Origin: Rhizoclosmatium globosum
Lineage: Eukaryota; Chytridiomycota; Chytridiomycetes; Chytridiales; Chytriomycetaceae
Length of the DNA stretch: 64,000 nucleotides
Direction of reading: 5' to 3'
Assembly: GCA_002104985.1 (NCBI GenBank)
Contig: MCGO01000059.1
Span: 186,001-250,000 of the forward strand
The notes below the pieces were generated by a model. It was not told the DNA's origin and ran no database searches. It saw nothing but the letters and a program-made list of their open reading frames with translations. Within the stretch, counting starts at the first letter, position 1; every line of letters begins with the position of its first letter. Of this stretch, positions 33,236-46,076 are shown piece by piece. The position numbers were made by a program, and so were the translations under genes.

Positions 33236-35368
33236 TTACACTTCCTTGTACTTGTAATACTCGAGGAACCAGTTGACTCCACTGTACCCGTTCCCAGGTG
33301 CATGTACAATCAAGTCACCCGGTTTATACATTCCCGGTTCCTAAATACAAATAAAAAAAAGATTAGAAACAAACACTTGTATACAAAAACAATAAAGATT
33401 TCGGAATCGATTACCATCGTAACAGCATTAATTAAATTCTGCCGCTCTTGCTCTATTTCCACCAAATGATCCTTAGTTCCTGTTATGTTCTTTTGATGCA
33501 TATGAATAATAGCCCACTGCTCCTGCCAAACATGTTCTCGATGTTCCTCCTCTGTATGGTTTGCATATGATTTCCATGTGGGTAGGAACTCCGTTCGTGT
33601 CCAGTGGCTGTTACGGATAAAGAAGGAACCGGCGTTCATGGCATGTTTGTCGTGGGCTATTATAATATCGGTTTTTGGTTGAAGTATGGGTGGACGTGCG
33701 AGAATGAAGGAGGCCATGATGGCGCGGAGTTCTGCGTCGCCGTTCACTGTTATGGTATATTATTTAGTTGGGATGTTTGAGGGATTCTTAGCAGTCCCGT
33801 CGTCTCTCAGTCACTCACTCTCTCACTCACTCACACTCAAACATTTGTAAAAAACAAAATACTCAACTGATCATAGCATCCCGCCCATCCAAAAGCCAAA
33901 TCCAATCCACCTTCTTCTTCCCCTTACTCTCCTCCCCCAAAATCAAATCCTCAACACTCCACGCCTTCTGCCACACCGCATTCCTCGCAACAACATCCTG
34001 CACAAGCACATGCGAGACCTCCGGATGCAATTTACAAAACCTCGCACGGTTCCCCATCGTCCTGTTCAAGATTTTGGCGTCCGAGTCTCGCGACATGATG
34101 GTCAAGATTGCGAACGTGTGTGTGAATGTGTTTGCACGGACCATGAGGGAGAGGTCTTTGAATGAGGAAGGGATTGGGGCGAGGGTTGTGTATGGGAGGT
34201 GTTTGGATTGGTAGGTGTAGAGAGAATAGATTTGTGATTTCCAGTATGTGTGGATGGGTGCTAAGGGGGAGAGGGGGCTTGTTTCTGTTGTCCAGAAAGA
34301 GTGTGGGATTATGAATGAGGATTTTGAGAGGGCGTGGGGGCGGATTGTTGCATGTTGGAGGTTGTAGGAGTCTGGGAGGGGTGTGTATGGGATGGGGGAA
34401 GATGAAGAGCAGGGGATGGTGGAGAAGTAGGATGTGAGGAAGGATTGATCTCTGTAGTAGTCTGTGAGGTGATTGGGTGTGAGGGAGTTCAAGATCCAGT
34501 TCATACGGTTTGTGGATGGATTGAAGAGGAGAACGGATGAGTCGAGGAACGATTTCCCGAGACCAAAAGAGGGAACAGCACCAAAAAAGCCTGGATCTTG
34601 ACTCGCCAGGTCAAAGAGGGCTGAAGCATTAAACAGAGGAGATACGACGACTGACGGATCCAAGTACAGAATCGAATCGAAAATAGAGTCCAGGCCAAAC
34701 AGGAACAACTTTGACCAGCACACATGATTTGGACACGGTTTATGCGAATCCTCGTCTTGCTCCAAGTTTGATGAATTGAGTGTTGATGAATTGAGTGTTG
34801 ATGAATTTGATGAATGTGAATGCAATGATGGCACTGGCAGAAAAGCTGAGATTGGCGGCAAAGAGAGAAGGCGAGCGCCGACATCTTCGAATGCTTTCTT
34901 TTGCATCTGATTTAAAGGGTTCACGTGGGCAACAATAACCTCGACCTTCTTTTGAGAAGGAGACAGAGACGACCTTGAATTGAATGAATAAGCAAGCAGA
35001 AGAGCATCGGCAAGGTGTGTATCGAATGCATCAAGCTGAGCTGTCTCTGGATCAAAGAGGGTAATAACAGCATCCTTCGATCGCAGGGGTCTCAGCTCGA
35101 GCGATGGACTCAGTTGCACCTTCAAAGTAAACTCTGTTTCTTGGTTTGGCAGTAGTTGTGGTAGTGGTGGTGGTGGCCGGTCAAGATCACACCCAACTTT
35201 GAATGCACTTGTACCACTTGTTGTTGATGTTCCAGTTGAATCAGAAGCAGTTGTCTCGTGGATCTTGTCTTTGGAGCTCAGAATTCCAAGTTCAACAAAC
35301 AAAAGACAAAGTGCCAGAATTGTCACTGCGACTACAATCTGAAATGTGCGTTGGTTCGTTGGATTCAT
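33236..35368 (-). CDS. Two-domain glycosyltransferase: GT8-like plus GT34
   Basis: Minus-strand exons 35368-33868, 33746-33415 and 33340-33236 give 645 aa. An N-terminal signal anchor (about residues 10-30) marks a Golgi type II protein. Residues about 70-330 resemble glycogenin/GT8 folds (AVITLF...ADALLLAYS, LFLFGLDSIFDSILYLD, SSVLLFNPS), but the expected D-x-D after YLD is DPS. The C-terminal part is GT34 (galactomannan or alpha-1,6-mannosyl type): DAMIMNGD, AMNAGSFFIRNS, WQEQWAI, MYKPGDLIVHAPG. Its D-x-D reads D-G-R-D. I know of no standard family with this order. The GT8-like half may be a non-catalytic helper. Both introns are supported by the continuous GT34 domain. Confidence 0.75.
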
Positions 35369-35839
35369 CGCTCTGACTTGAAACTCAATTCACAGAGAGT
35401 CTAAAAATAGATGCCAAAAAAGTACAAGGGGCTTATCCCATGCTTTAATTGAAAAAGAAGAGAACTCCGTCTCTTTTTCTATCATTTCTATCTTTACTAT
35501 TAATTATCGTAACTTGAATTGCAGTACATGACTTCCACCCCTGTTTTTTTCTTTCCAAGCTGTTGCAAACCTGCTTTGTTGTTTATTGGGAACCCTCCTA
35601 TATGTCATGCAAATCACAAAGGAGAGGTCAAGTTTCTGGGAGAGTGTGGTCAAGTTGAGCCAAGCCCAAAATGGTGGCGATATCACTGTCTCTTTGTTTT
35701 TTGGGGAAATCTGAAAAAGATCTTCTGAAACGTGGAATGGACGTTCGGGTTACTGCTACTGTGCTGGCAGCGTGTCTGTCTGCATTTGTATTGAGTCTAT
35801 TATTGAAGGGCAAATCATCGAGAAGAAGTACTGCACGAA
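35369..35839. promoter_or_regulatory. Divergent intergenic region, GT8-GT34 gene and ABCC gene
   Basis: 471 bases between two divergent start codons. An alternative ATG at 35737 opens a short frame with one hydrophobic helix (AACLSAFVLSLLL), but it is in another frame from the ABCC gene and I find no intron of usable length to join them. Otherwise no feature beyond T-rich tracts. Confidence 0.4.
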
Positions 35840-38800
35840 ATGGTAGAGTGTTTGTTTGACAGCATTACCAATCAACCGCTGACCATTCTGTTAGACGAAA
35901 CCTCGCCCCTTCTTCCTTCAACCGAGACTAATGAACCGACCGAATCTGAAACTACTACTACCACCAATCCTTGGCTTACCAACAGTCTGCTTGGACTTGC
36001 CTGTGCAGTGCAAGCAGGCCAACTGATAGCGCTGTCAACAACCTCCAAGACCCCCCTCTTGGACCTTCTACCAATCATATTTGAGCTAGTAGCACTCTTC
36101 GGAGCCCTACTGGCCCCGAAAGTGCCACTTATTTTTGGTTGTTTCCTTGTCCCAGTTGACTTGATTGTGTCAGCCACAATGCCCATCACACCAACACGTG
36201 CCCTGTCCCTCCTCGCATCCCTCGCCCTCCTCTCAACCCTTTTCTACTCGCACTTCACTTTCCTCGACGTGTCAATCCAATCCACAAACGACGCAACACG
36301 CACCCGCGGAGCCATGATTCCTCCCCCAGAACCAGAATCCGCATTCAAGGGCGGGAAGTTCTTTGAAGTCCTGTACTTCACGTGGATGAATCCGCTTATG
36401 CGTGAAGGTTCCAGACGGCCGTTGAAGCTTGAAGACCTGCCTGCACTGCCGGACCCGGAACGCGCTAGCACTGCCGTGCACCGATTTAAGGAGTTTAAAC
36501 AACGGTACTCGAAACTGTGGCTTGCACTTCTTGCCTCGGAGTCCAGTGCTTTTTCTGTTCAGTTTGTGATTGCTACGGCGTCAACGCTGTTTGGTCTTGC
36601 CGGGCCGTACTTTTTATACAGAATCACGGGGTATATCCAGGATCCTGTTCCTGGCGTGCCTGTCTTTCTGTTTGCTATTGCGTTTGGTGCGGTTACGGGA
36701 CTGAGAGCATTATGTGATAACCATGCATGGCATATGGCCCGAAAGATGTCGATTAGAATCAAGGCTGTCCTTGTGAATGAGATTTATTGTAAATCTTTGA
36801 AGCGAATTCCGAGTGGCGGTGCTGCTGATTCGGGGGAGAAGAAGGAGAATGAAGGAAAGGAGGGGGAGGATGAAGAAGATGATGCGAGTGTTGGAAAGAT
36901 TGTTTCGTTGATGAGTACCGATGCGGAAACGATTCGTGACTCGTTGCCTGAGTTGTATGATATTGTGTTGATGCCGCTTCATATTGCGTCGGCTGTTGCT
37001 GGTTTGTTGTACGTTGTTGGCTGGCCTGCACTTGCTGGATTAGCTGTCATGGTGTTTTCGTTGCCATTGACTTACTGGAATTCGAAATGGAATATTCGAG
37101 TCTATGAAAAGTTGATGGCTGCTAAAGATGGACGTACAAATGTCGTGAATGAAGTGTTGCAAGGAATTCGTATCATCAAGGTAATGATTTACTCCTCTTT
37201 CCGCTTTGTTTTACTTATATGTTTTACTTATATCCTTTGTAGTACTTTGCTTGGGAAAAGAAGTTCCTCGAGAAAATAAATCAAGCACGAGACAAGGAAA
37301 TGCGTACCTTGATTGAAATGTACCTCAACGGTGCAGCAAACACTTTCATCTGGCTCATGACTCCTCTCATTGTCTCCTTCGTCACCCTAACAACCCTCAC
37401 GAAAGTCGCTGGAAAAGAACTCGACGCCCAACTTGCTTTCACATGTCTCTCCCTCTTCAACAGCTTACGTATCCCACTTATGGTGTTGCCATACATCATC
37501 AGCGACGTGTTCCAGTTGAAGGTTGCGTTCCGCCGTATTACAAAGTTTTTGGATCAGGAAGAGTTGGAAAAGTATGTTGATGTTGAAGGAAAGAAGCAGG
37601 CGGATTCGGAGGGTGACGTTGCGATTGGGTTTAAAGCGGGTTGGTATAAATGGTATTCTGGAGATGAAAAGACTGTTAAGGTGGAAGAAGCTACCGAACG
37701 GACTCCTTTGCTGGCTGCGAGTGCTTCGAGCGCTTCTTTGTCGACTATGACTGCACCTGTTTCTGCTGTCAACACTGCTTTCACGCTTCGGGATTTGAAT
37801 GTAAACTTTCCTGTTGGCGCTTTGAGTGTCATTGTAGGCCCAACTGGTGAGAACTCTGCTATACAAATCTTTCTCCACTTTCTTTACTTACAAGATTTAT
37901 AGGATCCGGAAAATCGTCTCTCCTCCAAGCCCTCCTCGGTGAAATGAAACGTCTCCAAGGATCCTCGCACCTCCCTGCAAGTGTCGCCTACGTTGCCCAA
38001 ACCTCATGGCTCCAAAACGAAACCATCCGAAACAATATCCTCTTTGGCGAACCATACGACGCTGTTCGATACGACCAAGTCATCAAAGCATGTGCTCTCG
38101 TCAAAGACTTGGAGACGCTTGAAGCCGGAGATTTGACTGAGATTGGAGAGAAGGGAATTAACCTCTCTGGAGGACAGAAGCAACGTGTCAGTCTTGCTCG
38201 TGCTGTTTATTCCTCAGCCAGTGTTATTCTGTTGGATGACCCACTTTCTGCTGTTGACGCTCCAACTGCAAAGTGGCTGTTTGAGAAGGCGATTTGTGGA
38301 CCGCTTTTGAAGGGACGTACGAGAGTTCTCGTCACGCATGCGACTGGGTTGGTGTTGAGAGGGAAGCAGGTGAAGTACATGGTGGCTGTGTCGAGTGGAT
38401 CGTTGCTTGGTGCTGGACCTGTGAGAGATGTTGTTCGGATTCCCGGTGTTGCTGCTGTTGTTGGTGTTGAATCTGGTGATGGAAGTGGAGAGTTGGAGAA
38501 GAAGGCGAGTAGTAGCTCGTTGAACACTGTGTTTGCGCATGACTCTGATTCGAGTGATGAAGAGGAGAGTGACGTTATGGAGGAAGTGGATGTTGCTGCA
38601 TTGAAGGATTATGCGAATGGAAAGACTGCTGAGAGTGCGAAACTTATTGATACAGAGGCGAACGCTACCGGAGCTACGAAGCTTAAGTATTATGCTTTGT
38701 ATCTGGGTCGTGCTGGTGGTATTATCTTCCTGGGACTGTTGATGCTTTTCAACGCTTCTGACCGTGGAATCATGATTTTCAACGATTACTGGCTCAAGTT

Positions 38801-40798
38801 GTGGGCTGATGCATATGAAGCTGTTAAGGGTAATGGAACCACAACTCTTGGTGGCGGAGCTATGTTTGGTTCTTTGGCTATGAACCAGGGTGTTGGTTGG
38901 ACTGATGCTTTGGTTTCTTCAAAGAGTATGTTTGGAGTTTTGCAGGCATCTGTTCAAACTAGTGCCATTAATGTCTTGAATGTTGGCGAAACTGGTGTCG
39001 ATGTGGACTATTACATTCGCATCTATGCTTTGATTAGTTGCGTTTGGGTCTGTGCTTTCTTAACTGGTGAGTTTTGAATATCTACTCTGAGGTGTTTTGT
39101 AAGTCTTACCTTTGGTTTACAGCTTTCGCCGTTCGATCTTGGGGATCTTACCGTGCATCCAAGAAGTTCCACTCTGTCTTGATTGAGAGAATTATTTATG
39201 CCCCAATGCGTTTCTTCGACACTACACCTATTGGTCGTATTCTCAACAGGTTTGTGCTATCAAGGGTGTTAAAAGGTGTCAAACTAACTTCCACATGCAG
39301 GGCCACCAAGGATATCTCTGTCATTGACAACGGAGTCATGCGCAACTTTGAAGAGTTTATTGGAACAATCTTTGACGCACTCGCTGTCTTATCCGTCGTT
39401 GTTGCCGTCACTCCTACATTCCTCATTACCCTCTTCCCTATCCTCTTCATCTACTACTCAGTCTCTTCCAAATTCCTCGCAACCCAGCGAGAAATCAAGA
39501 GACTCGATTCATCAACCCGAAGCCCCATTTACTCCATGTTCAGTGAAACCCTTGTTGGTGTATCCACCATCCGTGCATACGGATCCGAACAACGCTTCAT
39601 GACTGAAAACTTGGACCGTGTCGACACCAACCACCGCGCCTTCTTCTACATGTGGGCCGCAAACCGTTGGTTCGGAACCCGTATCTCCACAATCGCAAGT
39701 TTGGTCATCCTGATTTCCGCTGTGGGTACAGTCGCCATGCGCGATGTAATTGGTGCTGGACTTGCAGGGCTGAGTTTGACGTGGACGTTGAGTTTGACGG
39801 ACTATTTGGTCTGGATTGTGCGTATCCAGGCGCAGCTTGAAATGAACATGAATGCTGTGGAGAGAGTCGCGGAGTATAGTGAAATTGAGCAGGAGAGGCC
39901 AGCTGTGATTGAAGGAAGCAGGCCACCATCAAACTGGCCTTCAAAGGGAAGCTTGTCTGTGCAAGGGTTGGAGATGAGGTATGCGCCAGACCAGCCTGCT
40001 GTTTTGTCGGATGTTTCGTTCCAAGTTCAAGGTGGAGAGAAGGTTGGAATTGTTGGACGTACTGGAGCTGGAAAGTCTTCTTTGTCTCTGTCGTTGTTCC
40101 GTATCGTCGAACCAAGCCAGGGAACTATTTCTATCGATGGCATTGATATCTCCACATTGGGATTGTTTGATTTGCGGTCCAAGATTACAATGATTCCGCA
40201 AGACCCAATCCTCTTTGCTGGAACCATTCGATCCAACCTGGATCCATTCAATGAGTACGATGATGCTACACTTTGGACGTCGTTGAAGCAGGTTCGCTTC
40301 TTGGAGAGTATGCAGTCTCTATCATCAAAGGAGACTAGTGGTGGAAAGATGGAAAAGAGCAACAGCGAGGCAACACTTGACGAAACAGCCTCTGAAATGT
40401 CTGAGTCTACAAGAACTGGAGTTACTCTGGAAGCAGCTGTAGCAGAAGGAGGAAACAACTTTTCTCAAGGACAACGACAGCTATTGTGTCTTGCCCGTGC
40501 TCTTTTGAAGTCCAGTACTTTGACTGTCTTTGACGAAGCTACTGCGTCTGTGGATAACGAGACTGATGCGAATATTCAGTTGGCAATGCGAGGACCTTCG
40601 TTTGCTGGCAAGACGCTCTTGGTCATTGCACACCGTTTGAGAACTGTATGTGATTATGATAAAATCTTGGTGTTGGAGAAGGGACGCGTTGCCCAGTTTG
40701 GTACGCCGCTGGAGTTGATGCAACAGGAAGGAATCTTCCAAAACATGTGTAAGGATTCTGGAGAGTATGATTATTTGATGGAAATGGCTCGTAAATAG
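35840..40798 (+). CDS. ABC transporter, ABCC/MRP family, full length
   Basis: Exons 35840-37180, 37243-37846, 37903-39066, 39123-39249 and 39301-40798 give 1,577 aa. N-terminal hydrophobic segments (about 36000-36260) precede TMD1, NBD1, TMD2 and NBD2. NBD1: GPTGSGKSS completed across the intron at 37847-37902, signature LSGGQKQR, Walker B VILLDDPLSAVD. NBD2: GRTGAGKSS, a signature of FSQGQRQ in place of LSGGQ, Walker B LTVFDEATASVD. The family exports conjugates, metals and drugs, often to the vacuole. NBD2 carries an acidic/Ser-rich insertion (40320-40440) between the helical part and the signature, and TMD1 has a Lys/Glu-rich loop near 36830-36890. Confidence 0.93.
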
Positions 40799-40913
40799 GG
40801 TCCCCCCCCCCATAATTGGCATAGAAACTTTTAAAATAAAGTTTTGATTTTTAAAACGATTTCTTTTAAGTTCTTCTTTTATCTTCTTGTGAAAATAAAT
40901 AAATAACGTTAAA

Positions 40914-42527
40914 ATGCAAGGATTGAACCACACCCAGTCACAGTCTCTTCTGTCTCAAATCGCTGAACAGAATGATTTAATTGCGGCCCAGAAAGCGCAA
41001 ATTGAAGCACTTCTTGGACTGTATACAAGTACAGTTGGTGATGCATTGGCTACCAGGCACACATCATCTGATTCGCCTGAACCTGTAGACTTTGAACATG
41101 AACATGAACTTAGACTTGAACTTGATAACAAAGTAGTCCAAGAAGATATGTGTGATCAAATACACTCATTCGAGGGCCAGTCTGATCAAACAAGTTCAAC
41201 AAACACTCTTTGGTCTCCTTCTTCTCCTTCTTCTCCTTCTTCAACAACTAGAAAGCGACAACGATCTGCTTCGATTTCGTATTCAGACGATGAAAAGGAT
41301 CAATTCAATCCATGGCGCACTTGTTCGCATTTAACCTCAAATGCCTACGAAAGCGATCAAGAAACTACTACACTAAAAGGAACCTCGTTCAGTAACTGTT
41401 ACAGATCTAGTTTTGGCTCTGCTTTCGATTCGCATCTTCAAAACAGATCTGTTGAATTGGAGGACAATCATGAACAACAGTCTTCCGAATCTGATTTCGA
41501 AGGAGGGCGATGCTGTATAGACTGGAATCAAGATCATATCGATAACGTTACTCAAGCAGCCGCGTCAAAATTGTTGGAATACGGAGCAGTGTACATTGAA
41601 AACGTTCTCACAGCTCGAGAATGCCTTGTCTTGCAAGAAATGATGCAACCTGCAACGAAACGCTCAACAGCAGAAAAGATCCAAGGCAACACAACTCAAT
41701 CCACCATCAACAAACGAGCCGCTGGATGTCGCACGCTCTTCTCTGCCATTGAAAACGTGCTGGAACGTGTATCTCAATCTGCATTTCCAGACAAGAATAT
41801 GCAGGTCCACAAGGACGCTGCATTACTCTCGAAACCAACACATGACAAGACGAAACAAGCGTGGCACTGTGACGCCCTCTTCAGCACAAGTGTACGCGCA
41901 CTATTCAATGTAGGAGACCTTTGCAGTTCGACAGAGTTCCTGCCTCGCTCGGTACTAGGCCCGCCTTTCACGCAGGACTTGAGGAAATCGGATTACCTCT
42001 CCGATGAGCAACTTCGAAATCCGGAAACGAGGGAAAAGATTGAAGCGAAATTCAAGTTTCTTTTGATGGATCAAGACCGGTTTTCGTATGCGTCGTTGGA
42101 ACACTTGGCGCGTCCGATGAAAAGTACGGGTGAGAAGTGTTTTCTGTACCAATTGGCAAACGTCTGAATTGCGAATACAGGTCTTAAGCCTGGTTCTATG
42201 ATTATATTCCTGGGCGATCAGCCTCACCGTGGACCTGCTGGCTATTTCAACACGTTGTCGCCCTCGGCAATACAACAACCACAACCGCAAAAGCGAAACT
42301 TGATTTTCATGACCGCCAACCCAGAGGGTGTGAATCCCGAAAGTAAACTTCAGTTCCACGCATTACAGGTCGCGCTTATGCTGTACGGGAACAGCAAGAA
42401 ACGCGCTGATTCCATGATTTTCCCGTTATTGAAGAGGTATGAAGAAGCAAAGCTGTCTCCGAGTTTGGAGTCTCATGGGCCTAAGGAGTTGAAATGGCGG
42501 TATAATCTTTGGCGAAGAATCAATTGA
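40914..42527 (+). CDS. Fe(II)/2-oxoglutarate dioxygenase-like protein
   Basis: Two exons (40914-42129, 42181-42527) give 520 aa. The first 200 residues are a coiled coil then Ser/Glu/Asp-rich disorder with S-P-S-S repeats. The C-terminal half looks like a double-stranded beta-helix oxygenase: WHCD near residue 325 (HxD iron ligands), a distal H in QPHRGPAGYFN, then RNLIFMT as the closing strand. Dioxygenases of this type hydroxylate small molecules, proteins or nucleic acids; the substrate is not evident. The intron lies between the HxD and distal-His motifs, and splicing restores the frame. Assignment rests on the motif layout only. Confidence 0.6.
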
Positions 42528-42643
42528 TCTCGATGTGGGACTTTACTTCTTTTCCTTTTTCAGTAAACGATTGTCGAAGGAAGCAAAGTCGTTTTTTAGG
42601 CGGGTGGCTCAAAAAAAAAAGCACCCCTTTCAAAAAAGAACAG

Positions 42644-43621
42644 ATGCCTTGGATCAACGGTGTATTCGTACAGAAGTATTTTGAGGGAGCAATCCCGGCG
42701 TCAAGTTCCACGGATGCACTGTCCCCGTGGAACGTAATAATGCACGAAAGCAAGGAGTATCAGTATAACATCAACGAAGCCGAAGGAGGTGGAGCACTGC
42801 CGTACAAACTCAACGTGGCAAAGGACGGCTACAAGTGCATCCCGCACGCCAAAGACACGTCGCCATTCACGTACGAACCATCGACAAAAACAGTCACCTT
42901 TGGGACGCAGGCGTACGCAACCGCCGCAAAGTTGAAGGCCGGGCTCCTGAGCGAAGGCATCGACGACGGCTTAATTCAGTTCAAGGACCCGCCGCAGTCG
43001 CCGCCAATGTGGATTGTCCTGAGCGACGAGTCTGACCTGACTCAAAAATTAAACCAAGAACACAGACACGTCAGCTTGGCAACGGCGGGAACAATGTTCG
43101 AGGACTTCAGTGTCTTTGAAGGAATACTCGTCAAGGGCGCCGTGATGGAGTATCGGGAATGTGTGGGGAAGCTGCCCAAGAACAGAGAGAATCAGAATAT
43201 CTATGGCAGGGATTATCTGTCCGTTGGAATCCCGGAAGATATCGGTAATGCTGTCAGGGACTTCATTATGCATGTCCATGGATTGTCCATCAACGATAAG
43301 AGCTTTGGAACCTTGCACCAGGGCTTCTACTGGCAGTCAAACAACGCTGACTATGACAAGGTTCCGTGCATTGCAATGAATGAGAGACAGGATGTCAAGA
43401 TTCTTACTCCCGCACATGCACTTGAAGCAGTTGGAAAGAATCTCATGGGTGACGCTCACTTTATCATCAAGACTGTCAGAGGTAGTCCATTTGATGATCC
43501 TGACAGAGAACCGCCTGCCAAGGTCACCTTTACACTCGCTTTGTTCCAGATTGAGAGGACCACTACCTTTGGACCTCCTCCTTTTCGTATCTCAAAGTCT
43601 AAACACCTTCTCTATTTGTAA
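42644..43621 (+). CDS. Uncharacterised protein, single exon
   Basis: 325 aa from the ATG at 42644; the open frame extends upstream but through low-complexity A-rich sequence, so I choose this start. It seems soluble, with mixed alpha/beta character, no signal peptide or membrane helix. The C-terminus contains a THALEAVG-like helix and a VTFTLALFQIE strand. I do not recognise any domain. It follows the dioxygenase-like gene by 116 bp on the same strand. Confidence 0.65.
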   Translation: MPWINGVFVQKYFEGAIPASSSTDALSPWNVIMHESKEYQYNINEAEGGGALPYKLNVAKDGYKCIPHAKDTSPFTYEPSTKTVTFGTQAYATAAKLKAGLLSEGIDDGLIQFKDPPQSPPMWIVLSDESDLTQKLNQEHRHVSLATAGTMFEDFSVFEGILVKGAVMEYRECVGKLPKNRENQNIYGRDYLSVGIPEDIGNAVRDFIMHVHGLSINDKSFGTLHQGFYWQSNNADYDKVPCIAMNERQDVKILTPAHALEAVGKNLMGDAHFIIKTVRGSPFDDPDREPPAKVTFTLALFQIERTTTFGPPPFRISKSKHLLYL

Positions 43622-43793
43622 ATAAAGTGTCATTACTATACCCTCTCAAATGAAGGATCTCAGTTGTTTAGAGTGTGGCGGTTTTAGCTTCCATTCCACA
43701 TTATCTGAGATTTACGTGGTGCTTCATAAAGGGATGTCCGGTACCCTACAATGAAGGGGAAAATCCTCTTTCAAACGAATTCACATTCACAAT

Positions 43794-44636
43794 ATGGACC
43801 CTTTCCTGTACGTCGTCATGCACACATCACTGCTCTGGATCTCTCTCTTCTTGCAACTGTTTTTGACGCTCTCCAAACAAAATGATAAGAAGACTCCAAC
43901 GATATACATTATTCACATCCACAACTGGTCCTTCATTGCCCAAATGGTTGTGACCCTGATTCAATGTACATCAGCAAAGGATATTATTTCGTGTTGGATA
44001 ATGTCGATTGTGAACGTGGAAGGAGCCATGTTGCAAATGATTTGCTCCAATATTTATATTGCCTCTGCGTTGATTATGTTGATGGGGACAAAGGGAAACA
44101 CGCTTTGGAATGCGATACTTGTTTGTATTCCATCTATGGGATGTGTACTACGCATTTTGCATATCGATGTCGCTGTTGATGAAACGCAATTGCCTGTTTT
44201 CAATGTTTGCGATTTTACTTTGTCTTGGAATGGAATCTACATCTCCGACGCTATACTCTGTTTCTATTCGTTGGCGTTTCTGGTTGCCTTGACGGTTTTG
44301 TCTAACCGTGAACCAGAGATGTCGGCTGAAGTCAAGGCACAGATTCCAGCCAAAGTTCGTATTTTCAAGTTGATGATCAAGATACGCTTATGGATTCTTC
44401 CCATGATTAGCGTCGTAAAAGGTGTGTGCGATATTCTATTGCGTAGATGGCCAACTTCCAGGCTTCTCGTGCTTAATTTGTGTCTCTTTCTGGATTTTTT
44501 GCTGCTAAACGTTGAGATTTTGGCTGTTCAGTCTCAAGGGCCCAGAATATCCACAGTCATAACGAGAACAATTGATAGACAAGACGGGAGTATGAAACGT
44601 TCCATGCAGACGTCCCGAGATCAATCAAATATCTAA
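43794..44636 (+). CDS. Multi-pass (about seven TM) membrane protein, paralog A
   Basis: Single exon, 280 aa, with six to seven hydrophobic segments spread over the chain, starting at MDPFLYV. Conserved between this and paralog B (46077): TPTIYIIH, HNWSFIAQM, NVEG, CSNIYIA, FNVCDFT and QIPAKVRIFK. The N-terminus faces a short loop and the C-terminus is hydrophilic with many Ser and basic residues. The layout is like a small receptor, but I see no GPCR family signature and do not assign one. The pair brackets the CFAP300 gene. Confidence 0.72.
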   Translation: MDPFLYVVMHTSLLWISLFLQLFLTLSKQNDKKTPTIYIIHIHNWSFIAQMVVTLIQCTSAKDIISCWIMSIVNVEGAMLQMICSNIYIASALIMLMGTKGNTLWNAILVCIPSMGCVLRILHIDVAVDETQLPVFNVCDFTLSWNGIYISDAILCFYSLAFLVALTVLSNREPEMSAEVKAQIPAKVRIFKLMIKIRLWILPMISVVKGVCDILLRRWPTSRLLVLNLCLFLDFLLLNVEILAVQSQGPRISTVITRTIDRQDGSMKRSMQTSRDQSNI

Positions 44637-44730
44637 GTCACTATTATTATTTTTTTAAAGACTTGAATTTTCTATTTGTTCGGCTTTTATAAATGGTTTC
44701 AAAATTCAATTAAAGATTTGTCAAAAAACG

Positions 44731-45961
44731 ATGGCATTCAACACAACAAACAACGACACTACTTCCCCCGAAATCGAAGAGCTTCCCACCCTCCTCCAAA
44801 CAGAATCTTCAAAAGCTGCAGCCGCATCACACCTCGCTCACCCCCATGTCACGCGCAAACCCCTCATCATAGACCTGTCAAAAGAAGCCGAGGACGAAAA
44901 ACAAAGCACTGCTGCAGCTGCTGAACAAGTCCACACTGCGTTCGAGTTTTTGAATGTAAACGAACCGAGGTTTAAGTTCAGTTGGATGGAAAAGGCGCGA
45001 TTGACTGGGTGGGAGGATAAAGACGTCCAAGCACATTTATTCAAATGGTAATACAAAGGCTTCGCGTAGAAGAACGGCGTTGGATTAACTCATTTTTATG
45101 GATATCATAGGGGTATGCAAGAACACTGCTATTTGAAGCGCTTTACATTTGATCGGAATCTTGGACCGTATGAAGTAGATGGGTTCTTGTTGGACTTTTT
45201 CAACGATGCGGAGGTTCAGAAGCAGTTGAAGGTTGAATTCTTTTTTTTTTTGGTCTCTTGATTTTATATTGACGCGAGGTATGAAAGGTTCAATGTACGA
45301 TGGACCGGTGGGGGAATTTGGGACGCGTGAGTAAGGTTGAGAAGGAGGAGACTATGCATACTGTCACGAGTTTGACGTTCTTTGATCGCTTGACAACGAA
45401 AGCTGGTGAGAGTGATTTTTTTGTTGGTGGAACAGTGGGGTAAACAACGTTTATTTGCTAGACATCATCAGAGTTGACGGATCCATCCGAAAATGCATGG
45501 ACGAGTACACTGATGGAGGCTTTCTTGTAGCAGACGAGCTTCGTAAATGCTTGTTGATGCCTGAAGCCGAGACGTATCCGGTGTTTAGCGAAGCTGATAG
45601 ACGCGAGTTTGTGTTTCATGTGTTCAAAGCTGTTTGTCTTGGAGGAAGGCTTTGTCAATATGAAGATGAAATTGGGCCCTATTTGGATGCGACGAAGAAG
45701 ATTTATAAGGACTTGATTAGGTATGTTGTTTTAGTTTGATGTGATAAGAAATATTTAATTTTGGGGAATAGTGTGACAAAAGACAGAGAAACCGGAAAGT
45801 TAGCGGTTTCGTCGCATGTGTTTCAAATTAAGAGTCTGGAAAGTAGTGTGTCCCCACTGTTTCCAATCCAGCATCCCCAAAACTTTTGTTACATCAGTGT
45901 TGACCCCGTAAAGAGATACGTAAACGTGTTTTATCACGCAAGCGATGTTTATTACAATTAG
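44731..45961 (+). CDS. CFAP300: Cilia- and flagella-associated protein 300
   Basis: Exons 44731-45047, 45111-45231, 45288-45405, 45462-45720 and 45772-45961 give 334 aa in phase. Matches the CFAP300 family (human C11orf70): FKFSWMEKARL...DVQAHLFKWGMQ, a FLLDFFND segment, SLTFFDRL, CMDEYTDGGFLVADELRK, LGGRLCQYEDEIGPYLD, and the closing VDPVKRYVNVFYH. CFAP300 acts with axonemal dynein assembly and transport in other organisms. It shows that the organism builds motile flagella, as expected for chytrid zoospores. The first 50 residues are Ala/Ser-rich and variable. Confidence 0.92.
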
Positions 45962-46076
45962 ATTTGAATTAAATCCCTCTTCCTGTTTCTTTTTTCATGA
46001 TAACACGTACTTCACCAGATTTTCATTTTGGCAACGAAAACAAGTCCCACAACAACCGTCAACACTTGCGCTGAAA

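Noticed and set aside
35671..35859. Alternative upstream start for the ABCC transporter with an extra TM helix
   Set aside because: In a different frame from the transporter, and the only GT-AG pair that would join them is about 21 nt, too short for an intron.
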